Under the pieces are notes generated by a model. That model was given only the letters and a program-made list of their open reading frames with translations, made no database searches and had not been told where the DNA came from. A DNA stretch of 64,000 nt from Lewinellaceae bacterium (GTDB taxonomy: Bacteria; Bacteroidota; Bacteroidia; Chitinophagales; Saprospiraceae). The DNA lies in NCBI GenBank assembly GCA_020636215.1, contig JACJYG010000006.1, positions 248,001 to 312,000 on the forward strand. Reading direction: 5' to 3'. Both the position numbers and the translations under genes were made by a program. Shown piece after piece: positions 46,419-54,985 of the stretch. The number at the start of each line of letters is the position of its first letter. The stretch's first letter is position 1.

Positions 46419-47816
46419 ATGCAGAAAACGATACTCATAGGGTTATTGGTGCTCGTGGCCTGCAATGGCCAGCCCCGGCAGCAGCCTTCCACACCGGTGG
46501 AAGCTGTGCCATTTTCCATGGACGAATTGCAGCGGCGCACCTTCCACTACTTTTGGGATCAGGCTGACACCATCAACTTTCAGATCCCGGACCGTTACCC
46601 CTCACTGACCTTTTCCAGCATCGCCGCAACCGGCTTTGGGCTGAGTAGCTATTTGGTGGGAATAGAACGGGGCTATGTCAGTCGGGAGGCTGCAGCGGAG
46701 CGCGTACTGCAAACCTTAAAGGTGCTGAGTCAGCTTACTCAGGGCGACGCTCCTGCCGGTGTTGCCGGTTATAAAGGTTTTTTCTACCACTTCCTCACCC
46801 TGGACAAAGCCACCCGTTTCAAGCAGGTAGAACTATCCTCCATCGATACCGGCCTGCTGATGGCCGGTGTGCTTTCGGTGATGAGCTATTTCGATGGAGA
46901 ATCGGCTGTAGAGCAGGAAATTAGAACCTTGTCGGATGCATTGTTTCGCCGGGTTGAATGGGACTGGATGCTCGATGACAACCACCGCCTTTCAATGGGC
47001 TGGCATCCGGAGTCGGGTTTTATTCCGGCCCGTTGGAAAGGTTATAACGAGGCGATGATCCTGTTGGTTATGGCGATGGGGTCGCCTTCGCACCCTATCC
47101 CTGCCGAATGCTGGGAGCAATGGTGTTCCACCTATGAGTGGGCCGGCTTTCAGGGCCAGGAGTTTGTGCAATTCGAACCGCTGTTCGGTCATCAGTACAG
47201 CCACATCTGGATCGACTTCCGGGGCATTCAGGATGATTATATGCGCCGGAAAGGAATCGACTACTTCGAGAATTCCCGGCGGGCCACCTTAGCCAACCGG
47301 GCTTATTGCCTGGAGAATCCCCTGGGATTCAAGGGGTATAACGAAAATTGCTGGGGCCTGACCGCTTGTGATGGCCCGGCTAATGAAAAACGCATGGTCA
47401 ATGGATCGGAGCGGCAATTCTTCGATTACCGGGCCCGCGGCGCTTCCACGTTTCGGGTGGTCGACGACGGCACTATCGCACCCACGGCTGCCGGCGGATC
47501 AACTCCTTTCGAGCCGGAATTGTGCCTGGCCGCTTTGGAGAACATGTGGACTTCCTATTACCCCGAATTGGTGGGGGAGTATGGTTTTAAAGATGCTTTT
47601 AACTTATCCTATACCTTTGGTAAAGGCCATGAAAATGGCTGGTTTGATGTGGATTACCTCGGTATCGACCAGGGGCCCATCCTGCTGCAATTGGAAAATT
47701 ACCGCAGCGGCCTGCTTTGGGCGGTGATGAAGAAAAACCCCTACATTCAGGAAGGGCTCCGGCGAGCTGGGTTTTCGGGGGGATGGCTGGAGCGTAAAGT
47801 TGACCATCCCAAATGA
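46419..47816 (+). CDS. GH144 family lipoprotein glucanase
   Basis: 465 residues with a lipoprotein signal (LLVLVACNGQ, Cys near 15). The single catalytic domain is the same GH144/glucoamylase-like fold as the enzyme at 40596: RRTFHYFWDQADT, TGFGLSSYLVGIERGYVSRE, WGLTACDGP, VDDGTIAPTAAGGSTPFEPE and DYLGIDQGPILLQLENYRSG. It lacks binding and T9SS domains, so it probably sits on a membrane and processes imported or surface glucan, complementing the secreted enzyme. Its last codons and stop lie in a dispersed 41-bp repeat. Confidence 0.88.
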   Translation: MQKTILIGLLVLVACNGQPRQQPSTPVEAVPFSMDELQRRTFHYFWDQADTINFQIPDRYPSLTFSSIAATGFGLSSYLVGIERGYVSREAAAERVLQTLKVLSQLTQGDAPAGVAGYKGFFYHFLTLDKATRFKQVELSSIDTGLLMAGVLSVMSYFDGESAVEQEIRTLSDALFRRVEWDWMLDDNHRLSMGWHPESGFIPARWKGYNEAMILLVMAMGSPSHPIPAECWEQWCSTYEWAGFQGQEFVQFEPLFGHQYSHIWIDFRGIQDDYMRRKGIDYFENSRRATLANRAYCLENPLGFKGYNENCWGLTACDGPANEKRMVNGSERQFFDYRARGASTFRVVDDGTIAPTAAGGSTPFEPELCLAALENMWTSYYPELVGEYGFKDAFNLSYTFGKGHENGWFDVDYLGIDQGPILLQLENYRSGLLWAVMKKNPYIQEGLRRAGFSGGWLERKVDHPK

Positions 47817-47966
47817 GCCGGTTAAAAATGGCTAAATAGTTGACCGTCTCTCTTAGGAGCCGGTTAAAAATTGTTGAATGGTTGCCCGTACCGCCAAGCT
47901 TCTGCTTGGAGTAGGCTACTCCGGCCAGAAGAGCCTGCCCCGGCTGGCCGGGTCAGGAGGCACGGG
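47799..47966. repeat. Tandem 41-bp repeat and nested hairpins
   Basis: Units begin GTTGACC and contain GAGCCGGTTAAAAAT; two full copies lie at 47799-47880 and the start of a third follows. The first covers the GH144 stop codon. From 47885 to 47966 CCCGT pairs with ACGGG around inner hairpins (CCAAGC/GCTTGG, GAGTAG/CTACTC, CGGCCAG/CTGGCCG). The unit matches 15853-15900 and 20939-20985 in reverse. Confidence 0.85.
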
Positions 47967-47983
47967 TTAAAAAACAAGATTAA

Positions 47984-50233
47984 ATGAATGAAAGAAAAAT
48001 CGCATACATTTTATTGCCGGCCTTCCTGGGGATATTCCTATTGGGCGGCGCCTTTACGGTAGCTCCGAAGCAGGCTGATCCTGGGCCAGACCCTATTACC
48101 CGTAAAGTAGATTCCGTGCTGGCCCTCATGACGCTGGAGGAAAAGATCGGGCAAATGACGCTGTATACCACCGATTGGGGTAGCACCGGGCCGGTTATCC
48201 GTCCGGGTTATGCCGATGATATCCGCAGCGGGCACTGTGGCGCTTTGTTTAACAGCCATACCGCTGCTTTTACCCGCGGCTTACAGCGCATTGCCGTAGA
48301 GGAGAGCCGGCTGAAAATACCCTTGCTTTTCGGTTTCGACGTCGTTCATGGTTATAAAACGATGTTCCCCATTCCGTTGGGTGAAGCCGCCAGTTGGGAT
48401 ATGGAAGCCTGTGAAAAATCGGCTGAGGTGGCAGCGGCGGAAGCAGCGTCCGCTGGATTGAACTGGACCTTTGCGCCTATGGTGGACCTCACCCGCGACC
48501 CCCGCTGGGGCCGGGTGATGGAGGGCGCCGGCGAAGACCCTTACCTGGGTTCCCGGATTGCCAGGGCTAAGGTCATAGGGTTCCAGGGGACTTCCTTTGA
48601 TAAAGGGGACCGGGTACTCGCCTGTGTCAAGCATTTTGCCGGATACGGCGCCCCTATTGGCGGGCGCGACTACAATACCGTGGATATGAGTGAAAGGGAG
48701 TTTCGCGAGGTATATTTGCCGCCATACAAGGCCGGTGTCGAAGCTGGCGCCTGGACGGTGATGGCTGCTTTCAACGACCTCGACGGCGTTCCCTCTACTG
48801 GTAATAGCTGGCTGATGAAGGATATCCTGCGCGGAGAATGGAACTTTCCCGGTTTTGTCGTCACGGATTATACCGGTATTAATGAGATGGTCAGCCATGG
48901 TATCGTGGCGAACCAGAAAGAGGCTGGCGAACTGGCCGTCTTAGCGGGGGTGGATATGGACATGCAGAGCGCGGCCTACCAGGATCACCTGAAGCAGTCA
49001 GTCGAGGAAGGCAAAGTGCCGGAGGCTCGCATCGATGAAGCGGTCCGCGCCATCCTGCGCACCAAATTCCTGCTGGGCCTTTTCGATGACCCCTACAAAT
49101 TTTGCAACGAAGAGCGGGAACAGCAAGTGCTCTTATCCGCTGAAAATCAAGCGGTGGCCCGCGATGTGGCCCGAAAATCCATCGTTTTGCTCCGCAATGA
49201 AGGCGTGTTGCCCTTAGCTAAAGAAATCAAAACCCTGGCGGTCATTGGCCCGCTGGCCGACGACCAGAACAACCTGATTGGGGCCTGGTCGGGGGCAGGG
49301 GAAGGCAGGCATTGTGTGAGCCTGCTGAGTGGTATTCGCAATAAGTTGGGCAAAGGCGTCAATATCATCTACGCCAAAGGATGTGAAATTGAGGGGGAGG
49401 ATCAAAGCGGCTTCGCCGCAGCGTTGGCGGCTGCCCAAAAAGCCGATGCAGTGGTTCTGGCCATTGGTGAACATAAAGATATGTCGGGAGAAGCCACTTC
49501 CCGGGCGACGATCAGGATACCCGGGCAGCAAGAAGAATTGGCCCGGCAACTGATGGCCACCGGCAAACCCGTGGCGGTTGTTTTGATGAATGGCCGCCCA
49601 CTGGTGATGCCCTGGCTCGCAGAAAACGCTCCTGCCCTGCTGGAATGCTGGTGGTTGGGCACGCAGGCCGGTAATGCCATTGCCGATGTGTTGTTTGGCG
49701 ACTACAATCCCTCCGGCAAGCTGCCCATCAGCTTTCCGCGCCTGGAAGGGCAGATCCCCATTTTCTATAGCCATAAGAATACCGGCCGCCCCTTTGATCT
49801 CAATTCGAAGTGGACTTCAAAATATGTGGATATTCCCAACAGCCCGCAGTTCCCTTTCGGCTATGGCCTGAGTTACACCAGCTTCCGCTATGGGAAGCCA
49901 CAGGTAGATAAAACGGTTTTTCGGCGCGGGCAGGATGTAACCCTTACCGTTACTGTTGAAAATACCGGCCGCCGCGCCGGCGAGGAAGTGGTACAGTTTT
50001 ACTTACGCGACCTCGTGGGCAGCGTCACCCGGCCGGTGCAGGAACTGAAAGGCTTTCAGAAGATCATGCTGAAACCGGGAGAGCGCCGCGAGATACAGTT
50101 TACGTTGACGGAAAATGATCTGGCTTTTTACACCCGGACTATGCAATGGGCTGCCGAAACCGGCAGTTTTGACCTCATGGTTGGCGGCAGTTCGGATGAT
50201 GTACAAAGCGTGCGGGTGACGATGATAGAATAG
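47984..50233 (+). CDS. GH3 beta-glucosidase (BglX type)
   Basis: 749 residues: an N-terminal hydrophobic signal (7-24), a GH3 TIM barrel (about 40-380), an (alpha/beta)6 sandwich, and a C-terminal fibronectin-like domain (VTLTVTVENTGRRAGEEVVQ). The catalytic nucleophile is expected at D295 in FPGFVVTDYTGIN; the KHFAGYGAP (216-224) and RDPRWGRVMEGAGEDPYL blocks are classic. The enzyme is exported to the periplasm. In this locus it should cut sophorose and short beta-1,2-glucans to glucose; other beta-glucosides are possible. Confidence 0.92.
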   Translation: MNERKIAYILLPAFLGIFLLGGAFTVAPKQADPGPDPITRKVDSVLALMTLEEKIGQMTLYTTDWGSTGPVIRPGYADDIRSGHCGALFNSHTAAFTRGLQRIAVEESRLKIPLLFGFDVVHGYKTMFPIPLGEAASWDMEACEKSAEVAAAEAASAGLNWTFAPMVDLTRDPRWGRVMEGAGEDPYLGSRIARAKVIGFQGTSFDKGDRVLACVKHFAGYGAPIGGRDYNTVDMSEREFREVYLPPYKAGVEAGAWTVMAAFNDLDGVPSTGNSWLMKDILRGEWNFPGFVVTDYTGINEMVSHGIVANQKEAGELAVLAGVDMDMQSAAYQDHLKQSVEEGKVPEARIDEAVRAILRTKFLLGLFDDPYKFCNEEREQQVLLSAENQAVARDVARKSIVLLRNEGVLPLAKEIKTLAVIGPLADDQNNLIGAWSGAGEGRHCVSLLSGIRNKLGKGVNIIYAKGCEIEGEDQSGFAAALAAAQKADAVVLAIGEHKDMSGEATSRATIRIPGQQEELARQLMATGKPVAVVLMNGRPLVMPWLAENAPALLECWWLGTQAGNAIADVLFGDYNPSGKLPISFPRLEGQIPIFYSHKNTGRPFDLNSKWTSKYVDIPNSPQFPFGYGLSYTSFRYGKPQVDKTVFRRGQDVTLTVTVENTGRRAGEEVVQFYLRDLVGSVTRPVQELKGFQKIMLKPGERREIQFTLTENDLAFYTRTMQWAAETGSFDLMVGGSSDDVQSVRVTMIE

Positions 50234-50273
50234 GGAACGGGTAAACCCATTTTTAACCTGAAAATTTGAACTT

Positions 50274-53261
50274 ATGAAAAAATTTCACCTAACCACCAGA
50301 GCGGCAGCGCTGGCCATGGTAATACTTTTATCTACGGCTTACCTGCATGCGCAGCATCAGGTTTCCGGGACTATTACCGACCTGGCTGATGGCTCGCCGC
50401 TGATCGGCGCCAACGTGCTGGAAAAAGGCACCAGCCTGGGTACGATTACCGATTATGACGGCAATTATTCACTGGAAGTATCCAGCCCGGATGCGGTGCT
50501 GGTTTTTAGCTATGTGGGCTATACTACTGAGGAGGTGGCCATCGGCGGCCGTAGCCAACTGGATGTAAGCTTACGCCTGGAGTCCACCCTGCTCGACCAG
50601 ATCGTGGTTGTCGGCTATGGCACCCAAAAGAAAAGCGATCTGACCGGGGCGGTCGGCACGGTGAAGACGAAGGACATAGAACGCATTCCTACCGCCAACA
50701 TTGAGCAAGCCCTGCAGGGTAAGGTGGCCGGGGTATACGTCACGCCCAACTCCGGCGTGCCGGGCGCGGGCGCTGTAATCCGTATTCGCGGTACGGGAAC
50801 GCTCAACAACGCCAATCCGCTTTACGTGATTGACGGTATGATCACTTACGACGCTTCCCTGGTCAACCCACAGGACGTGGAAAGCATTGAGGTGCTTAAA
50901 GATGCTTCCGCCGCCGCGATATATGGCAGCCGGGGCGCCAATGGCGTTATTATCATTACGACCAAAAGTGGAAAGGTGCGGGACAATGCGGTGATCTCCC
51001 TGTCGACCTATTATGGCTCCCAGGAGATTACCAAAAAGATCGATATGGCCAATGCGGCTGAATTTGCCCAGTTATACAACGACCTGCGTGGTCAGCAATT
51101 CTACCCCGACCCGCAGGCTTTAGGCGAGGGCACCAACTGGCAGGATGAGATATTCCGGACTGCGCCTATCGCCAATGTTCAGGTTTCCGCCAACGGCGGT
51201 TCGGATAAGTTTACCTACAACATCAGCGGCAACTGGTTTAATCAGGATGGTATTTTGAAAAACTCCAGTTATGAGCGGGCTACACTGCGATTCAACTCGG
51301 AAGTGCAACTCAATCCATGGCTGTCCCTGAACACCAACCTGGCTTACGCTACGACCAAAAGCCAGAATGGCCCCGACGTAGTAGTCAGCGCTTACCACAT
51401 GCCACCGGTATATGCCCCACGGGATAGCACCGGCGATTTCAGCGATCCGACTTTCTTTGGGCTGGCGATCGGCAACCCGGCGGCCGACCAGTTCTACAAA
51501 AGTAACAACCACTCGAAAGGCAGCCGGCTGTTCGGAAATATTGCGGCCAATGTGAAGTTCCTGCGCAATTTTACCTTCCGTTCAAACCTCGGTTTCGACC
51601 GTGGCGATGGGCAGAGCCAATATTTTGAGCCCGCTTTCGAGGTGAGTGCTTCTCAGCGCAACCTCAATGACCGCCTTAGTGTAGGTTATAATCAAAACCG
51701 CGACTGGATCTGGGAACAGACGCTTACCTATAACAAGGAATGGACCAATCACCGGGTTACTGTTTTAGGCGGTTACACTGCCGAGGAGCGCTATAGGGAA
51801 TCTTTCGGTGGTAGCCGCGAAAACTTCCCCGGGACGGCCGACGAGTTACTATACCTTTCCGCCGGTAATGATACCACCCAAATGAACTACGGCGGTGCGG
51901 TGGATGAGGCGCTGGTCTCTTATTTATTTCGGGTGAACTATACCTTCCTCAACCGATACCTGTTCACCTTTTCCTGGCGCGCCGACCAGTCCTCCCGCTT
52001 TTTGAAAGAAAACCGGCAAGGCAGTTTCCCCTCTTTCAGCGTAGGTTGGAATGCCGGAGAAGAAGCCTTTGTTCGTGATTTGGACATTTTTGACCGTTTA
52101 AAACTGCGGTTCAGCTACGGCCTGCTCGGCAACCAGGCCTCCTCGAGGCCCTATCCTAGTACCGGTTCGGTGACCAGTGGGCTATATGCAGTATTTGGGC
52201 CGGGTGAAGACCTGAACCAGGGCGCTACCCTTATTTCTTTGGCTAACCCCAACCTGAAATGGGAAACTTCCAGCCAGGCGGACTTCGGAGTTGAGCTGGG
52301 CTTTTTTAACAATCGCCTGGAGATTGAAGCCGACTGGTATAACCGCCGTACTTATGACATTATCGCTGCTGTTCCCATCCCCGACTATGCCGGTTCGCAG
52401 GATGACCCGGTGGTCAACACCGCTGAAGTACGCAACCGGGGCTGGGATTTCACGGTTAACTGGAGGCAGGGCGGCGCATTCGCCTACAATCTTGGCGCTA
52501 CCATCTCGCCAGTTGAAAATGAAGTGCTTAAGCTGGCGGAGGGTAAAAGTGAGATTTTCGCTGCTTTCCTCCAGGGCGAACCGGCCACCCATACGGTCGT
52601 AGGCCTTCCTATTGGGGCCTTTTATGGTTATCAGGTGGCGGGGGTCTTCCAGAATGAGGATGAATTGGCGAACCTGCCCAAACTTGGTGGCGAACAAGTG
52701 GGAGATCTGCGGTACGCCGATCTCAACGACGATGGAATGGTTGATGATAAGGACCGCACCTACCTTGGAAGCCCTATTCCCGACCTTACCTATAGTTTTA
52801 CCGGTGGTGTAGAGTGGAAAGGCATCGATTTTGCGATCGACTTCCTCGGGGCGAGTGGCAATAAGGTGTTCAACGCCAAGAAAACCTTTCGTTTTGGCGT
52901 GTACAACTGGGAGGCCTCCTTTGTGGACCACTGGACCCCGGAAAACCCCAGCCAGACGGAACCGCGAATCACCAACGGTGGCCACAACTACCGGGTTAGC
53001 GACCGTTTCATAGAAGATGGAAGTTTCTTCCGCCTGCGCAGTATCGCCCTGGGCTATTCGTTGCCAGCCAACCTTTTGAGCAAAGCATATATCTCCAGGC
53101 TTCGTATCTTTGTACTGGGCAATAATATCTGGACCAGTCAGCAGTATAGTGGTTATTCGCCGGAGTTTGCCAACGGTGCAAACCCCTTTGAGGTGGGCCT
53201 CGATTTCGGCGCTTATCCCGTTGCCAAGTCCTGGCAGTTTGGATTAGATGTGACTTTTTAA
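50274..53261 (+). CDS. susC-like: SusC/RagA family TonB-linked outer membrane transporter
   Basis: 995 residues: signal peptide (1-26, ending LHAQ), a carboxypeptidase D regulatory-like domain (HQVSGTITDLADGSPLIGAN), the SusC signature region (LDQIVVVGYGTQKKSDLTGA), the plug domain (ALQGKVAGVYVTPNSGVPGA, IRIRGTGTLNNANPLYVIDG, SIEVLKDASAAAIYGSRGAN) and a 22-strand-type barrel. It imports oligosaccharides with its SusD partner, which starts 11 bp downstream. In context the cargo should be beta-1,2-gluco-oligosaccharides. No frameshift or truncation is seen. Confidence 0.96.
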   Translation: MKKFHLTTRAAALAMVILLSTAYLHAQHQVSGTITDLADGSPLIGANVLEKGTSLGTITDYDGNYSLEVSSPDAVLVFSYVGYTTEEVAIGGRSQLDVSLRLESTLLDQIVVVGYGTQKKSDLTGAVGTVKTKDIERIPTANIEQALQGKVAGVYVTPNSGVPGAGAVIRIRGTGTLNNANPLYVIDGMITYDASLVNPQDVESIEVLKDASAAAIYGSRGANGVIIITTKSGKVRDNAVISLSTYYGSQEITKKIDMANAAEFAQLYNDLRGQQFYPDPQALGEGTNWQDEIFRTAPIANVQVSANGGSDKFTYNISGNWFNQDGILKNSSYERATLRFNSEVQLNPWLSLNTNLAYATTKSQNGPDVVVSAYHMPPVYAPRDSTGDFSDPTFFGLAIGNPAADQFYKSNNHSKGSRLFGNIAANVKFLRNFTFRSNLGFDRGDGQSQYFEPAFEVSASQRNLNDRLSVGYNQNRDWIWEQTLTYNKEWTNHRVTVLGGYTAEERYRESFGGSRENFPGTADELLYLSAGNDTTQMNYGGAVDEALVSYLFRVNYTFLNRYLFTFSWRADQSSRFLKENRQGSFPSFSVGWNAGEEAFVRDLDIFDRLKLRFSYGLLGNQASSRPYPSTGSVTSGLYAVFGPGEDLNQGATLISLANPNLKWETSSQADFGVELGFFNNRLEIEADWYNRRTYDIIAAVPIPDYAGSQDDPVVNTAEVRNRGWDFTVNWRQGGAFAYNLGATISPVENEVLKLAEGKSEIFAAFLQGEPATHTVVGLPIGAFYGYQVAGVFQNEDELANLPKLGGEQVGDLRYADLNDDGMVDDKDRTYLGSPIPDLTYSFTGGVEWKGIDFAIDFLGASGNKVFNAKKTFRFGVYNWEASFVDHWTPENPSQTEPRITNGGHNYRVSDRFIEDGSFFRLRSIALGYSLPANLLSKAYISRLRIFVLGNNIWTSQQYSGYSPEFANGANPFEVGLDFGAYPVAKSWQFGLDVTF

Positions 53262-53271
53262 ACCAGAAAAA

Positions 53272-54774
53272 ATGAGGAAAATGAAAAAGCGTTTTTCAAC
53301 CTATATAAAATGGGCCGTTCTGTCGGCCGCTCTGTTCCTGGCCAGCGCCTGTGAAAAGGATTTCCTGGAAAGAGCGCCCAAGGGCCAGCTTACATTTGAC
53401 ACTTATTTCGAGACTCCAGACCATGCCATCTGGGCGACTAATGCCGTCTACCAGAAATTCCGTGCCTGGGAGATGTGTGCCTTCCCCTGGATTGGCATTA
53501 CCGATATTATTAGTGACGATGCCGATAAGGGCAGCACCGAAAACGATGGGCTGTATATCCTGGAGATCGACAATTTCACTTTCGACGCCACCAACCAGGC
53601 CTTCCAGCAGGCCTGGGCAGGCCATTACCAAACCATTTTTCGGGCCAACCTCGCCATCGAAAATATTCCCAATATTGACATGGACGTGGACCTGAGGAAC
53701 CGTTTGGTGGGGGAATGCCGGTTTCTACGCGCATACACCTACTTGCGTCTAGTACAGTGGTTCGGTGAGCTACCGGTCATCACCCGTCCGCTCAACGAGG
53801 ACGAATATTTCACTCAGGAGCGGCGCCCCGTCAGCGAGGCCTATGATCTGATCGAGCAGGACCTGCTGGCAGCCATCGAAGTGCTGCCGGAAAAATCGCA
53901 GTACCCTTCCGGCGACCTCGGCCGCGCTACGAAAGGAGCGGCCCGGGGTATGTTGGCCAAGCTGTATATGGTTAAGAAGGATTTTGTAAATGCAGAAAAA
54001 TACTGCCGGGAGGTGATTAACTCCAATGAGTATAGCCTGTTGCCCAAGTACGCCGACAACTTCATGCCGGTAGGGGAGAATGGTGCGGAAAGCATCTTCG
54101 AGATCGGCGCCGTAGCCATACAAGCCGCTGTGGCCGGGCCGGGCGCAACGCCCTATAATATGATCCAGGGTGTTCGTGGTATTCCCAATCTGGGTTGGGG
54201 CTTCAACCGCCCCAGCGACGACCTCGTGGCTGCCTACGAACCCGGCGACCCCCGTCGTCAGGCCACGATCATCTACGTCGGCGAAGTGCTGCCCGATGGC
54301 TTGACCATCGTGCAGGACAATCCCGAGATCCTCAACGAACGCTATAACCAGAAAGCCTGGGTGGGCGCTCACCCAGGCCTGCAGGACAATGGGCCGGGCA
54401 ACATCCGCATCCTCCGCTATGCTGACATCCTGCTGCTGGCCGCCGAGGCGATGAATGAAAATGGGAAATCTGCCGATGCCCTGGAATACCTCAACCAGGT
54501 GCGCCGTCGCGCCCGCGGAAGCAATAATTTCATCCTGCCCGACATCACTGTTACTGATCAAAGCCAACTGCGGGAGATCATCTACCACGAGCGCCGCGTT
54601 GAACTGGCCATGGAACAGCATCGCTGGTTCGACCTCCTGCGTTGGGGCCGTGCCGAATCGGTGATGACGGCCGTTGGAAAAAATTTTGTAGCCAACAAAC
54701 ACGAACTGCTGCCCATACCGCAGTCGGAGATCGACCTGAGCGGCGGCCTCCTCAAACAAAACCAAGGGTATTAA
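53272..54774 (+). CDS. susD-like: SusD/RagB family outer membrane lipoprotein
   Basis: 500 residues with a lipoprotein signal (LFLASACEKD, Cys near 27) preceded by a basic N-terminus. Typical SusD features: FLERAPKGQLTFDTYF, four TPR-like helices (ECRFLRAYTYLRLVQWFGEL, AARGMLAKLYMVKKDF), RYADILLLAAEAMNENG and the C-terminal LPIPQSEIDLS. It forms the lid of the adjacent SusC barrel and binds glycan outside the cell. Two in-frame ATGs (53272, 53281) are possible. Last gene of the glucan operon. Confidence 0.95.
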   Translation: MRKMKKRFSTYIKWAVLSAALFLASACEKDFLERAPKGQLTFDTYFETPDHAIWATNAVYQKFRAWEMCAFPWIGITDIISDDADKGSTENDGLYILEIDNFTFDATNQAFQQAWAGHYQTIFRANLAIENIPNIDMDVDLRNRLVGECRFLRAYTYLRLVQWFGELPVITRPLNEDEYFTQERRPVSEAYDLIEQDLLAAIEVLPEKSQYPSGDLGRATKGAARGMLAKLYMVKKDFVNAEKYCREVINSNEYSLLPKYADNFMPVGENGAESIFEIGAVAIQAAVAGPGATPYNMIQGVRGIPNLGWGFNRPSDDLVAAYEPGDPRRQATIIYVGEVLPDGLTIVQDNPEILNERYNQKAWVGAHPGLQDNGPGNIRILRYADILLLAAEAMNENGKSADALEYLNQVRRRARGSNNFILPDITVTDQSQLREIIYHERRVELAMEQHRWFDLLRWGRAESVMTAVGKNFVANKHELLPIPQSEIDLSGGLLKQNQGY

Positions 54775-54780
54775 TATTCC

Positions 54781-54847
54781 GCCAATCTCCAGTTTGGCTT
54801 ATAAATAAGGCATAGAAGAAGGGTTTAGTATCATTGCTAAACCCTTC
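54781..54847 (+). terminator. Hairpins after the SusD gene
   Basis: GCCAATCTCCAGTTTGGC (54781-54798) is a member of the CCAAACTCCAGTTTGG palindrome family. GAAGGGTTTAG (54818-54828) pairs with CTAAACCCTTC (54837-54847), a perfect 11-bp stem with an 8-nt loop. It probably ends the glucan operon, though no T-tract follows; CTCAACC-type repeats do. Confidence 0.6.
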
Positions 54848-54985
54848 TCAACCCTCTCAACCTTCCTCAACCTTCCTTCAGTTTCTCCCTCTCCCCAGTC
54901 CACCCCCCGGCATTTTTAAAGATCGTTGCCTTTCTGGCAAGGATAGCCTAATTTGTGTTATTCGACATATCCAAAAATAACAACC

